From positions 1 to 47,569 of the forward strand of contig WRIE01000020.1 in NCBI GenBank assembly GCA_009782875.1: a DNA stretch of 47,569 bases, written 5' to 3'. Both the position numbers and the translations under genes were made by a program. Shown one piece after another: positions 26,014 to 35,528 of the stretch (the first letter of the stretch is position 1; each line of letters begins with the position of its first letter). This DNA is from Eubacteriaceae bacterium (GTDB taxonomy: Bacteria > Bacillota > Clostridia > Eubacteriales > Anaerofustaceae). The notes beneath the pieces were generated by a model. The model did no database searches. It was not told where the DNA came from and saw nothing but the letters and a program-made list of their open reading frames with translations.

Positions 26014-26676
26014 TTAGACAAGAAACTTAAGGTCTGAATAGTCTATATCCCTGATAACAGCATGGGTCCGCATCAAATAATCGTTGACCACTTTGCCGTC
26101 AATCCCGATCTGCCTAGCGGACGAGCCCTCTAGGAACATCACGATTTGCAATATGTCAAGACCCATGTCATTGGTGAAATAGTGCCTGAAAAATGCCGTC
26201 TTGGCGCTAGATTGCATTTGGGCAAAAATCTCATACTCCACTTGTGTGATTGTGAGCCCAAACTCATGGGCTATTGCTTTGCAAGACTCATCGGAGGCTG
26301 GCGAGTAGTATTGGTATGAGTCGTTTTTGCGCAAAAGGATCTCCTTGAAAAAACGGGTGTTATTTTCATCAGACAGCACTATGTCGTAATAGATATATGA
26401 TGTCAAAATCTGCTGGAAAAGTATTGAGCTGATATTCAAATTCGCATAAGATTCAATCCTGTTTCGGATGGACTTTAAGAAATCATCAAAGATACATGAA
26501 ACCAGGTTGTCTCTTGTCTTAAAGTAATATGTAATAAGCGAGGCTGGTATGCCCAGTTGCTCTGCCACTTCTTTTAGTGTTACGTCTAAAAAGCCCCTTT
26601 CGTAAAACGCTTTCTTTGAGGTGGTGTAGATATCTTCCTTGATTTTGTTATTTTTTGCCGGTTTTCGCAATGCCAT
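26014..26676 (-). CDS. TetR/AcrR-family transcriptional regulator
   Basis: This 220-aa one-component regulator has a typical N-terminal helix-turn-helix at about 15-60: KKAFYERGFLDVTLKEVAEQ, LGIPASLITYYF and KTRDNLVSCIF. The C-terminal ligand domain is unlike any I can name. AGGAGAG lies just before the ATG. It is divergent from the T-box/acyl-CoA synthetase/leuA operon 600 bases away. Regulation of that operon is possible but no operator palindrome is obvious between them. TetR proteins next to acyl-CoA ligases often sense acyl-CoAs, which is only a hint here. Confidence 0.85.
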   Translation of the reverse strand: MALRKPAKNNKIKEDIYTTSKKAFYERGFLDVTLKEVAEQLGIPASLITYYFKTRDNLVSCIFDDFLKSIRNRIESYANLNISSILFQQILTSYIYYDIVLSDENNTRFFKEILLRKNDSYQYYSPASDESCKAIAHEFGLTITQVEYEIFAQMQSSAKTAFFRHYFTNDMGLDILQIVMFLEGSSARQIGIDGKVVNDYLMRTHAVIRDIDYSDLKFLV

Positions 26677-27299
26677 TGCTCTCCTGGCCCTCCAAGGTAG
26701 GTTAATAGCGGTTATCTCTTATATTTCAGATCAAGATGAGGGCGTGTTTGTATTGTGGCAATAATTATTTCCAAACGATTCAGTGATACATGTAATGATT
26801 CTACTACGAAAACAGGCTATTATCAATTAGTAATACTGGAAATATTTGCAATATGCTTTTTTTTCGCATAGCATCGAAAAATATTCAAAATGCTTTATTA
26901 TGTCCCATTTTCGATTTTCATTTGTGCCAGCTAAAGAAAGCATTATGGGCAAAACCAATAAAATTACCGGCAATCACCTATAAAAATCGGGCAAACAAGC
27001 TGGTATGGCAATCGCTGGATAAGAATCCAAGCCTTTTTTTGCATTGATAAAACAAGAACAGTGCGAGGCAGAGTATGGAGTGCCGCAGCTAGGCGCAGTG
27101 GCAGGAGGGATGTAGGCGTGGGCAGTTTTCTGCTAAAAAGCACAGGCAATGGCTTCAACTGCTCAAACTATACAAAGGCGTGCGGTATGCCATTGGTTTT
27201 GCCCATAGAACAAAGAAAGTTCGGAATGTTGATAAAATCGGGAGGCAACAGTAGCTATTCACCATCAAATCTCCTGTTTATCGCATTTTAATATTATTG
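26677..27299. other. Intergenic region between the TetR gene and the T-box promoter
   Basis: AT-rich on the left, with no gene supported. No perfect palindrome of operator size was found by eye. A plus-strand reading at 27061-27291 has no ribosome site and odd composition, so I do not call it. Confidence 0.4.
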
Positions 27300-27328
27300 T
27301 TGACAAATCCACTGTGACTGTTTATTAT
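27300..27328 (+). promoter_or_regulatory. Promoter of the T-box operon
   Basis: A consensus TTGACA (27300-27305) and TATTAT (27323-27328) are spaced by 17 bases. They sit directly upstream of the T-box leader. Confidence 0.75.
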
Positions 27329-27360
27329 ATTATATAAATTGGATATGAAACCAATTGAAA

Positions 27361-27613
27361 AAGCGATGACAGGGTTTATGCCTTGGAAAATGGCTGACAC
27401 AGAGAGGCGCTGCTAGGTGCGAGGCGCTGGATGCCATACCAATCCTCTCCCCCTCGAGCTGCCAGCCGAAAAAAGCAGTAGGCCTGGCCGGGTTTTCTCG
27501 CCGTTAAAAGAGAAGTGCATTGTTTGATGCATACTGAGTGGGGCGCACTTTGCCCAATTAGAGTGGTACCGCGGATTATTATTCGCCTCTAGCAATTTAG
27601 AGGCGTTTTTTTT
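27361..27613 (+). promoter_or_regulatory. T-box leader with terminator
   Basis: The T-box signature AGAGTGGTACCGCGG is at 27560-27574. It is followed by a terminator stem CGCCTCTA (27584-27591) / TAGAGGCG (27598-27605) and a run of T to 27613. Upstream lies GGTGCGAG in a stem-loop region (about 27400-27440), compatible with stem I. T-boxes bind uncharged tRNA and antiterminate. Since leuA is in the operon, leucine tRNA is the expected effector. I could not place the specifier codon with certainty. Confidence 0.85.
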
Positions 27614-27889
27614 ATAGCTTCTTCGCTCTACGCTAACTAGGGATTTATCCTTGATGCCTATATGCTGCTTAAAAGCGGCATGGATGGGCAGCCTAAACTA
27701 GGCAAAGACAGGCAGAACTGTGTCAGCACAAAAATCCACAAACACTGTTGGCAAAGTGGTTTTAACCAGCGGGCGGCAGCTTGTGGGCGGGCTATCCAAG
27801 CATTTTGCCCATTTTATATTTAACTTAAGGAGGAGGCGCATTCCTTCCCTCTGCTTTCTTGCAAGCGGGGCATTCTGCGCCAAAATTTG
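27614..27889. other. Long untranslated spacer after the T-box
   Basis: The 276 bases between the T-box terminator and the first ATG hold no clear gene. A perfect AAGGAGGAGG lies at about 27826-27835, more than 50 bases before the ATG and with no ATG, GTG or TTG in the right frame close by (a CTG at 27851 is in frame). Either translation begins at a non-standard codon or a former short gene has decayed. Confidence 0.45.
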
Positions 27890-30424
27890 ATGAAATTGTC
27901 TTTTTCAACACTTGCTACCCCTAACTTGACATGGCCTGAGATCTACTCAATGGCTAAAGACTGCGGGTTTGACGGAGTAGAAATCCGGGGGATCGGCAAT
28001 GATGTCGATGCCTACGAGTCAAAAATCTTTTCTGCTGAAGAAATCGAAGCAACAAAACAAAAGCTTAAATCACTTCACTTGGAAATACCATGCCTGTCAT
28101 CAAATTGCTGTTTAAAGGATGTGGAGTTGTCTAGGCAAAACAAAGCCGAAATCAAGGCTTATATCGACTTGGCCCAATCGCTTGGCACAGAGTTTGTCCG
28201 GGTCTTGGCAGACAGGGCCGCATACCCGGAAGGGGAGGTTGACGACAAATGGGTTGCAAGCGAGCTTTCAGAGCTTGCGGCATACGCCCATAAAGCTTCT
28301 GTCATACTTCTTGTGGAGACAAATGGCGTTTACTCAGATACCAAGCGGCTTATGGACTTGGTAAGCTCGGTAGGCAGCGACAATGTCGCCGTTTTATGGG
28401 ATTTGCACCACCCTTACAGAATCGCGGGCGAGTCGGCGCAAGATACAGTGCAGAACCTGGGCTCCTTGGTCAAACATGTGCATATCAAAGACTCCCTTAT
28501 TGTCGATGGAAAACCTGTATACAAGCTGATGGGAGAAGGGGATTTGCCTGTGGCAGAATTCCTGGGCGCCTTGCGCTCAATCGACTACGATGGCTATATT
28601 AGCCTTGAGTGGCTGAAACGCTGGATTGCGGGCATTGAGGATTCAGCTATTGTAATTCCCCATTTCTCAAACTACATGCTGGAGTACCTGGGGCCATCCC
28701 ATGGCGCTTCGCGTTCAAGCCTGCAGCAAAACAAATCAGGCACAGGATACTTTATCTGGGAAAAAGAGACTCTTGTCGACTTGACCTTTCCCCAGCTTCT
28801 TGACCGGGTTGCTGAAGAGTTTCCAGACCAGCCTGCCTTTGTGTTTGATCCTGCTGGCTACTCTCAGACTTACAGCGAGTTCCGGGACGAAGTTGACACC
28901 TTTGCCCGCTCCTTGGTGTCAATGGGTGTCCGGAGGGGGGACAAGGTCGCAATTTGGGCAACTAATGTCCCCGAGTGGTTTACCACTTTCTGGGCAGCGA
29001 CAAAAATTGGGGCTGTCTTGGTGACAGTCAACACAGCATACAAGATACATGAGGCTGAATACCTGCTTCGCCAGTCAGACACCCATACCTTGGTTATGAT
29101 TGACGGATTCAAAGATTCTGACTACAATGCCATAATCCAAGAAATCTGCCCAGAGCTTGCCGAGAGGAGAACGGGCCAAGCGCTGCGCTCCAAACGGCTT
29201 CCGTTCCTGCGCAATGTCGTTTCAGCAGGATCTGGGCTGCCTGGGGCTATGTCTTGGGAAGAGGCGTTGTCAATGGCCGGCAATACCCCTATTGAAATAG
29301 TGTACCAGAGGGCTGCATCATTGAGCCGCCACGACGTTTGCAACATGCAATACACATCAGGCACAACTGGTTTCCCAAAAGGCGTAATGTTGACACACTA
29401 CAATGTTATCAACAATGGCAAAAACATTGGAGACCGCATGGATTTGTCCACAGCCGACAGGTTTTTGATACAAGTCCCCATGTTCCACTGTTTTGGAATG
29501 GTGTTGACCATGACAGCGAGTATGACCCATGGGTCTACTATGTACCCTGTGGAAGCGTTTTCGCCAAGATTGGGCCTTGAGCTGATCCATAAACACAAGC
29601 TGACTGCTGTAAACGGGGTGCCCACAATGTTTATCGCCATGCTGGGCCACGAGCTGTTTGAGAGCACTGATTTTTCATCAATGCGCACAGGGATAATGGC
29701 TGGAAGCCCCTGCCCGGCAAAAGTTATGAGTGATGTGGTCAACAAGATGAACATGGCTGACATCACAATAGTTTTTGGGCAGACAGAAAGCTCCCCAGGC
29801 TGCACAATGAGCAGTGCTGATGATAGCATGGATATCAAAGTCAACACCGTTGGAGGACCTCTTCCAGAAATCGAATGCAAGATCGTGGATGCCGCAACAG
29901 GGAGGGATGTGCCTGACAATACCATAGGAGAGTTTGTGGCAAGAGGGTACAACATCATGAAGGGCTACTACAAGATGCCTGTCGCCACAGCTGAGGCTAT
30001 AGACCAAGACGGATGGCTCCACACAGGGGATCTTGCCCTGCGCATGCCAGACGGGAATTTCAAGATAACTGGCAGGATCAGGGATATGATCATCCGTGGC
30101 GGGGAAAATATCTATCCGAAGGAAATCGAGGACTTTCTGTACACACACCCCAAAGTCAAGGATGTCCAAGTTGTCGGAGTGCCAGACAAACAGTATGGCG
30201 AAGAGATTATGGCTCTTGTGATACTGAATGAGGGCGAATCGGCAACCCAAGAAGAGATTGCAGATTATGTCAGGGCAAGCATGGCGCGCCACAAGACCCC
30301 CAGGTATGTAAGGTTTGTAGACAGCTTTTTGATGAACGCTGCAGGCAAAATCTTGAAGTACAAGCTGGTTGAGGAAGCCATCGAATACCTTGGCTTGGAC
30401 AAGGAAACAACTGCAATAGTATAA
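27890..30424 (+). CDS. Fusion of a sugar-phosphate isomerase/epimerase-like TIM barrel and an acyl-CoA synthetase
   Basis: The 844-aa protein has two enzymes in line. Residues 1-267 are a xylose-isomerase-like TIM barrel (FDGVEIRG, HVHIKDS, DGYISLEWLKRW), as in IolE/hydroxypyruvate isomerase-type proteins. From about 285 a complete AMP-forming ligase follows: YTSGTTGFPKG (488-498), then HTGDLA, GRIRDMIIRGGENIYPKEIE, and the catalytic lysine in GKILK (K820). The ligase half should convert a carboxylic acid to its CoA thioester. The natural acid is unknown; a branched-chain acid is plausible because 2-isopropylmalate synthase follows 23 bases later under the same T-box. The ATG at 27890 lacks a nearby Shine-Dalgarno sequence; the strong one is about 55 bases upstream. 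Confidence 0.85.
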   Translation: MKLSFSTLATPNLTWPEIYSMAKDCGFDGVEIRGIGNDVDAYESKIFSAEEIEATKQKLKSLHLEIPCLSSNCCLKDVELSRQNKAEIKAYIDLAQSLGTEFVRVLADRAAYPEGEVDDKWVASELSELAAYAHKASVILLVETNGVYSDTKRLMDLVSSVGSDNVAVLWDLHHPYRIAGESAQDTVQNLGSLVKHVHIKDSLIVDGKPVYKLMGEGDLPVAEFLGALRSIDYDGYISLEWLKRWIAGIEDSAIVIPHFSNYMLEYLGPSHGASRSSLQQNKSGTGYFIWEKETLVDLTFPQLLDRVAEEFPDQPAFVFDPAGYSQTYSEFRDEVDTFARSLVSMGVRRGDKVAIWATNVPEWFTTFWAATKIGAVLVTVNTAYKIHEAEYLLRQSDTHTLVMIDGFKDSDYNAIIQEICPELAERRTGQALRSKRLPFLRNVVSAGSGLPGAMSWEEALSMAGNTPIEIVYQRAASLSRHDVCNMQYTSGTTGFPKGVMLTHYNVINNGKNIGDRMDLSTADRFLIQVPMFHCFGMVLTMTASMTHGSTMYPVEAFSPRLGLELIHKHKLTAVNGVPTMFIAMLGHELFESTDFSSMRTGIMAGSPCPAKVMSDVVNKMNMADITIVFGQTESSPGCTMSSADDSMDIKVNTVGGPLPEIECKIVDAATGRDVPDNTIGEFVARGYNIMKGYYKMPVATAEAIDQDGWLHTGDLALRMPDGNFKITGRIRDMIIRGGENIYPKEIEDFLYTHPKVKDVQVVGVPDKQYGEEIMALVILNEGESATQEEIADYVRASMARHKTPRYVRFVDSFLMNAAGKILKYKLVEEAIEYLGLDKETTAIV

Positions 30425-30447
30425 AAAATCAAACGGGAGGGCGGACA

Positions 30448-31956
30448 ATGGGCAAGATATTTGTTTTTGACACGACGCTTCGGGATGGGGAGCAAACCCC
30501 CGGAGTGAATCTAGGAATGAATGAGAAAATCGAAATCGCCCGCCAGCTGGAATCATTGGGCGTCGATATAATCGAGGTCGGTTTCCCGACATCCTCAAAA
30601 GCAGACTTTGAGGCATGCCAAGCAGCCTCAAAGGCAGTAGGCAAAACTGTCGCTGCCTTGTGCAGGGCTACGCTGCCAGAGATCCAGGCGACCTACGACG
30701 CTATAAAAGAATCTAAGAGCCCACGCATCCATATAGTCCTTGCCACTAGCGATTTGCATTTGGAGCATAAATTGAGGATGAGCAGAAAGGATGCCCTAAA
30801 GACTGCGATTGAAAGCGTCGCTTTTGCGAAAACCCTGTCAAGGGATGTGGAGTTTTCTTGCGAGGACGCATCCCGCACAGACCCCGAGTTCCTCCAAGAA
30901 GTTATTTGCCAGGTAATAGCCGCAGGAGCTTCAACCGTCAGTGTGCCCGACACTGTGGGCTTTTGCCTTCCGGATGAATATGCAGCCATGGTCAGCGGGG
31001 TTATTGCGCATGTGCCCAATATTGGCAACGCAATTCTAGCCGCCCATTGCCACAACGACCTTGGCCTAGCCGTTTCAAACACAATAGCAGCGCTAAGGGC
31101 GGGGGCAACCCAATTTGAGGCTTGCATCAACGGCATTGGGGAGAGGGCAGGAAACTGCGCGCTGGAGGAAGTGGTTATGGCTCTGGAAATAAAGAGGGAG
31201 CTAGGCATTGCCCACAATGTGGACATATCCAAGTTTTCCCGGGTGTCAGCGAGGGTAGCGAGCTTGACAGGCGTTCCAGTCCCCTTGTGCAAAGCCATAG
31301 TGGGGCAAAACGCATTTTCCCACCAATCTGGGATTCACCAGCATGGAATCTTGGCAAACCCGCTGACATACCAGATTATCTCCCCGCAGTCAATCGGGAG
31401 GCAAGAGAGCGCGATCGTATTGGGCAAGCTGTCCGGCAAACACGCCTTTGCCTCAAAACTGGAAAGGTTGGGATATGCGTTCGAACAGCCGCAAATTGAT
31501 GCGTTATTTGCGGATTTTAAGAATGTCGCCTCAAAAAAGAGGGAAATATCAGATGATGATTTGGAAGCCCTGATAACAAACAGGCTAATTGCAGGCAATG
31601 AATTCTACAGTTTGGAATCCTTTCAAATCCAAAGCGGCAACAAGATGATGTCAATGGCAAGCATTTGCCTGGTCCATGAAGGCAACCCATTCACAGAAGC
31701 CGCATTGGGGGACGGCCCCATTGATGCCTCATACAATGCTATATCGAGGATTGTTGGAGGGGAGTGGCACCTGGCTTCTTACGACATCAAAGCTGTCACA
31801 GAAGGTGTGGATGCTTTGGGGGAAGTTGTAGTGAGAGTGCGCCATAATGGCCAAGACTACACTGGAAAAGGCTTGTCGACAGATATCATAGAAGCTTCGA
31901 TCCATGCGTACCTCAATGCGATAAACAGGGTTATGGCAACTACATCACCGGTTTGA
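30448..31956 (+). CDS. leuA: 2-isopropylmalate synthase
   Basis: This enzyme condenses acetyl-CoA with 2-oxoisovalerate, the first committed step of leucine synthesis. The 502-aa protein has the N-terminal HMGL-like barrel with DTTLRDGEQTPGV (9-21), the metal-binding HCHNDLG and GIGERAGN. After a linker it has the C-terminal LeuA regulatory domain (about 390-500), with VRHNGQDYTGKGLSTDIIEA. Presence of the regulatory domain separates it from NifV-type homocitrate synthase. GGGAGG precedes the ATG. Under a T-box, it should rise when leucyl-tRNA is uncharged. No leuB/C/D genes follow in the window. Confidence 0.92.
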   Translation: MGKIFVFDTTLRDGEQTPGVNLGMNEKIEIARQLESLGVDIIEVGFPTSSKADFEACQAASKAVGKTVAALCRATLPEIQATYDAIKESKSPRIHIVLATSDLHLEHKLRMSRKDALKTAIESVAFAKTLSRDVEFSCEDASRTDPEFLQEVICQVIAAGASTVSVPDTVGFCLPDEYAAMVSGVIAHVPNIGNAILAAHCHNDLGLAVSNTIAALRAGATQFEACINGIGERAGNCALEEVVMALEIKRELGIAHNVDISKFSRVSARVASLTGVPVPLCKAIVGQNAFSHQSGIHQHGILANPLTYQIISPQSIGRQESAIVLGKLSGKHAFASKLERLGYAFEQPQIDALFADFKNVASKKREISDDDLEALITNRLIAGNEFYSLESFQIQSGNKMMSMASICLVHEGNPFTEAALGDGPIDASYNAISRIVGGEWHLASYDIKAVTEGVDALGEVVVRVRHNGQDYTGKGLSTDIIEASIHAYLNAINRVMATTSPV

Positions 31957-32246
31957 ATAATTTAATAACCAACCGTCAATAACCTGCCACTTAGCGCCTG
32001 GTGGCGCCTGAAGCGGGGCTCTTGCGCTGGAATCTAGTAGCAAGCCCTTGTCGTTAGCCTAAGGTCTTAGAGAGCTGCGTTGCCCAAGAATATAGGCGCC
32101 TGCGGATGCCCGCTAGTCCACAGCTCTGCAGGTTATGGCTAAAAGCCTTGGCGGGCATGGGCGGCGCTGCAACCATTCAAAATGGCGAAGTGGCTTTGAC
32201 GCTGGAGACGACCATAAGGACAAGCTGCAGCAGCTGGAGGCGAGCC

Positions 32247-32300
32247 CCACTCTCAAGGAATAGCTGGAGCCGGGAGGCGAAAGCTATTCCTTGAGAGTGG
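32247..32300. repeat. Perfect inverted repeat with 19-bp arms
   Basis: Arm 32247-32265 is the exact reverse complement of 32282-32300, around a 16-base purine-rich loop. No T-run follows. It lies between convergent leuA and the YhfC-type gene, 290 bases past leuA. The rest of 31957-32354 contains no gene. Confidence 0.88.
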
Positions 32301-32354
32301 ATTATGCAAAAGAAGGATTCTTGTCCGGCCATGTGTTCCTATAAAAAATAGTCG

Positions 32355-33122
32355 CTATTGCAATCGCCCATGGATTTTTATAGCTAAAAACACGTAAAAG
32401 CCCGATGCTATCCCTGTAGCGATTTCAACAATAAACAAATTGCCCAAAAGCCCTGCTTGGTACAAGCCAGCCGCCAGGTTTCCCAGCGCGTGCAGGCATA
32501 TGGCCAAGGGGTATAGCCAAGCGGTTCCCTTGGTGTTGGCAGCATGCCACACCAAAACTGACATTGAAATGTGTATTCCCATTGCTGACACCCGCTCAAT
32601 CCCGCTTATAGCAAACATCCACGGCTTGGTTTCTGCCAGCGCGGCCATAACAGCTGCAGCTTGTGCCTCTGGCAGGCCAATGCCCCTGCCTGTATTGGCC
32701 ATTAGGCTTAGAACCAAGTTTGCGGCCATAGCCAAAAGGCAGGTGAGCGCCACCTCCAATCCCCCATGGCCAATTCCATACGAAATTGCTGTGGAAACCC
32801 CTGTGTATTTTGCCTTAAGCAGTTTGAAGACAGCAAACCGGGCTGTCTCCTCGAATAATCCTGCCGCAAAAATACTATATAAAACAAAGAGCCAAGGCCG
32901 GTAAAGCAGCGCAATATCTCCAGTTTCGCCTCTTTGTAGCACAAAGCTGTGGAGCAGCTGCTCCAAAACCAAGGCAAAGACAAAGAATGACAATGCCCCA
33001 ATGAAGACAGGGGCAATTTTCAACCTCAGCCTTTTTCTGAGCAGCAAAAACAACCCTGCAGTCGACAGCAGGCAAAGGGCGATAGAAAAAACCATAAAAA
33101 AAATTGACCAGCTAGAAACCAA
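32355..33122 (-). CDS. YhfC-family intramembrane glutamic-type protease
   Basis: This 255-aa protein is a multi-pass membrane protein with about seven hydrophobic segments. The YhfC family motifs are present: EETAR (91-95), GIGHGGLE (116-123), a histidine in GIHISMSVLVWHA, and CLHALGN near residue 210. The family belongs to the ABI/CPBP-like intramembrane proteases, with glutamate and histidines at the active site. The substrate is unknown. The start is TTG at 33122, supported by GGAGGG about 7 bases upstream; an ATG nine codons later is less well placed. It stands alone. Confidence 0.82.
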   Translation of the reverse strand: MVSSWSIFFMVFSIALCLLSTAGLFLLLRKRLRLKIAPVFIGALSFFVFALVLEQLLHSFVLQRGETGDIALLYRPWLFVLYSIFAAGLFEETARFAVFKLLKAKYTGVSTAISYGIGHGGLEVALTCLLAMAANLVLSLMANTGRGIGLPEAQAAAVMAALAETKPWMFAISGIERVSAMGIHISMSVLVWHAANTKGTAWLYPLAICLHALGNLAAGLYQAGLLGNLFIVEIATGIASGFYVFLAIKIHGRLQ

Positions 33123-33527
33123 ACAAGCCCTCCATATCTTATCTATACGAATCTATTGTGGCATACCAATTGTCCATTTGAAAGACGGATGGCAGCAATA
33201 ACCCCAAAAAGCACAAAAATAGGTTGTTTTCCATAATAAACGCAACATTGCTATCTTGGCAGCATATTTAGTGTACCCTTTGCCAAGGACACTTTAGGTT
33301 TTTAATCTTGACCTTAGCTTTTGGCCTTTGTTCTTGATCTTAGCACTTGGCCTTATGGCAGCAGGCAGAGCCTGCTGCCAGCCCTTCTCCCTTAAGGGCG
33401 GCGGGGCAGCCCCACCGCGTTTTTTGCCGCAACCCTAAAAGGGCGGCTCCCCAGCGCCATCCCATTCTGTTTCTGGAGCGCTGCCCCATTCTGGCATGCG
33501 GCAGGTTTCCGGGTTTGCAGCCATCTC

Positions 33528-33746
33528 TTACGCAATGCGCAAAGCACTAATGAAATCCATCAGCCTCCCGTCCTCGCCATGCATGCGCCACGGGTCAGCC
33601 CCCAGGCATCCCCCTTCTCTCCAGAACCGCCTGGACAGCTCCCTATACCCGCCATCAGCCATAGCGCCAACTGTTCTTGTGTAGCCATCAAACTCTTCCA
33701 TACGGAACAACAAACACGTTGGATCTTCTTTTATTTCCAGCCTCAT
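33528..33746 (-). CDS. Hypothetical small protein, 72 aa
   Basis: This gene is not recognised. A GGGAGG lies 7 bases before the ATG at 33746, and the protein is charged and aromatic (MEEFDGYTRTVGAMADGGYR, FWREGGCLGADPWRMHGEDG). The composition is protein-like, unlike the GC-rich shadow frames around it. It lies downstream of an IS3-family relic and could be a fragment of an unrelated gene. The stretch 33123-33527 has nothing I can support. Confidence 0.4.
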   Translation of the reverse strand: MRLEIKEDPTCLLFRMEEFDGYTRTVGAMADGGYRELSRRFWREGGCLGADPWRMHGEDGRLMDFISALRIA

Positions 33747-33851
33747 GCCGCCGCCTCCCTTCCTTGGTTTTCATTTATTGTTTGCGAGCTGGGCATTTGC
33801 TTGCAGAAAACCCCTAGCCGGCAAAGCCTGCCGCTTGACGCCATGCCAGCC

Positions 33852-34700
33852 CTAGGCTTGCTCTTCCGGTTTCGGCATAACTAAAGGATACACGCCGGTT
33901 TCCAGGTGTTTGTGGCGCTCCCTTGGCGAAAGCTTGGCCAAATCCCATTGGCAGCGCCCATTGTTGCAGCAGCCGGTCCAGCTGCTAATTTCTGGCAGGA
34001 CCTCTTCAAATGTGCGCAGCCCTGGTATGTCCAGCCCGTCCTTCATGTGGCCATAGAAAGACTCCTGCGGCGCGTTGCCCCGGCAGTTTGCCTTGCGCGG
34101 CATGGGCTGCCGCAGCCCGCTGCCTCCCACAATCTGGATGGGCTTGGCGCTTGTGTAGCGCGGGCCTTGGCCGGGATATGGGCCAGCGCCTCTGCGGACA
34201 AGGATGCTCCGTGGTTTGCAATGAGGCCGTTTACGCACTCAAAGCACAAAATCAATCTCGAGAGATCCGACGGGCCTCCATGCGGGCAGCTCCTTGGCGC
34301 GCCCGCCAATGATTGCGCACATGTGGCAGCGCGGCGTTTTGCCGTTTATTATGTATGTGATGCCTGTCAACAGCACAGCCCTTGGGCCTCTGCCCTCGAA
34401 CTCCCTGTCCAGGATGTCCGGGAAAGTGGTGTCGGCCTTCAACGCCTTGGCTATCCTCCGGTGCGGGCTCGCCTTGCGCGCCGGGCGCTTGGGTCCATAC
34501 TTTTCATCAGGCGCCGGATCTTTTTTATGTTCATGTGGACGGGCGGCTCCAGGCGCAAAAGGCGCATATATATGCCCCGGGCCCCTTTGTCCCGGTTCCT
34601 GGGCCTGCAGGCCCCAACTATCTTTGCAAAGCCTTGCCGGCCCCGCTCCCCCCTTTGCGCCCTTTGGCTTCCGGCTGGCTACTGTATCAGACTCGGCCAT
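33852..34700 (-). pseudogene. IS3-family (IS150-like) transposase orfB, frameshifted
   Basis: Three successive minus-strand frames give a degraded integrase-type transposase. The first has RRIAKALKADTTFPDILDRE and LLTGITYIINGKTP (first catalytic Asp region, here TG where TD is expected). The second has CVNGLIANHGASLSAEALAH. The third has NAPQESFYGHMKDGLD and, further on, CNNGRCQWDLAKLSPRERHK. These match the DDE core and C-terminus of IS150-like OrfB, where the last parts read ESFFGHMKDE and YNxxRxQWxLxxLSPxEY. The frames are disrupted at about 34240 and the DDE triad is damaged. Confidence 0.7.
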
Positions 34701-35029
34701 ATTTTCAATTGTGATGTCTTCATATTCCGAAAATCCTGCCTTAAATTAATGAATGTCATGTATGTACCGGCAAGCTCGCTTGCCGCTATCCGCTTACGGT
34801 GCCCAACTATCAAATCTAAACGAATGAGAGGGTAGAGATGCATTTCCTGCATGCTAACAACAGCTTGCATTGTCCAAAACATCAGCGCAACCTATACATC
34901 GCAATTCATTTTTGAAGCCGCTGTGCAAAGGGAGGCAGTTTCCATTGAGCTAGGCTCGTTGCGAGTTTTATCATCAATTGGCTGTAAAAAGCCCACTGCC
35001 ATCAACAGGCTAAAGCCTAGGGCAAATGA
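34701..35029. other. No gene recognised
   Basis: Between the IS3 relic and the terminator at 35030 I see only short broken frames and no ribosome site with a plausible gene. Confidence 0.4.
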
Positions 35030-35057
35030 AAAAGATGGCTGTTGCCAGCCATCTTTT
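35030..35057 (-). terminator. Terminator of the holin-like gene
   Basis: AAAAGATGGCTG (35030-35041) pairs with CAGCCATCTTTT (35046-35057), with T-runs on both strands. It lies 24 bases past the stop of the minus-strand gene at 35082. Confidence 0.78.
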
Positions 35058-35081
35058 CGCCTTGATGTCTAAATTTTGTTG

Positions 35082-35528
35082 CTAAGAAAACTCTTCGCCA
35101 TTGCTGGTGAAGTCTTGGTCGCCATCTTCATCGTTGGCATCCTCATGGCTTTTGACGTAGACATCAGCGTCATTTTTGTTTTTTTTAGACCCTGGTGCTT
35201 CTGCGCCGCCTTCGCCCTTTTGAATGTCAAGGCCGGTTTTGCCAGCTACCATGCTGATCAAAGCATCTAGCATTTGAGGACCTCCCCATCCAAATACACC
35301 TGCCAACACATATGACAAGTTAGTGTCCAATTGCAGAAATTGAGATGTGAAGTGCGCCAAAATACCAGCAAAAGCTGCGACAAAACAGCTTGTAAGCATG
35401 GTTGAGAACTTAGTGGGCTCTTTGTCTTTTTTGCTCAGAAAACTGGCTAGCGCGCCAAATACTGCGAGGAGAGCTGTGGCGACGATATTAAAAGTCGTGC
35501 CATCGCCTACCATTGCAAGGATCTCCAT
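35082..35528 (-). CDS. Holin-like small membrane protein
   Basis: This 148-aa protein has two or three hydrophobic segments: FNIVATALLAVFGALASFL (about 13-31), a second at about 43-62, and a short one around YVLAGVFGWGGPQMLDALI. The end is a long charged acidic tail. The layout resembles LydA-type phage holins, which form membrane holes. No phage lysis or structural genes accompany it, so a non-phage role is likely. Its start overlaps the upstream gene by 22 bases, so the two are cotranscribed. The acidic tail (about 105-148) is longer than in usual holins. Confidence 0.6.
   Translation of the reverse strand: MEILAMVGDGTTFNIVATALLAVFGALASFLSKKDKEPTKFSTMLTSCFVAAFAGILAHFTSQFLQLDTNLSYVLAGVFGWGGPQMLDALISMVAGKTGLDIQKGEGGAEAPGSKKNKNDADVYVKSHEDANDEDGDQDFTSNGEEFS

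Noticed and set aside
27061..27291. Plus-strand frame between the TetR gene and the T-box promoter
   Set aside because: No ribosome site, composition unlike neighbours, and it ends at the promoter.
29678..30631. Long minus-strand frame (317 codons) antisense to the acyl-CoA synthetase and leuA
   Set aside because: It spans the junction of two clear genes on the opposite strand, is rich in Cys and His as expected of a shadow frame, and has no motif.
30448..31956. Homocitrate synthase (NifV) serving a nitrogenase cofactor
   Set aside because: The protein has the full C-terminal LeuA regulatory domain, and the operon is under a T-box, which fits leucine synthesis.
35082..35528. Prophage lysis cassette
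   Set aside because: Only a holin-like gene is present; no endolysin, structural, integrase or packaging gene is nearby.
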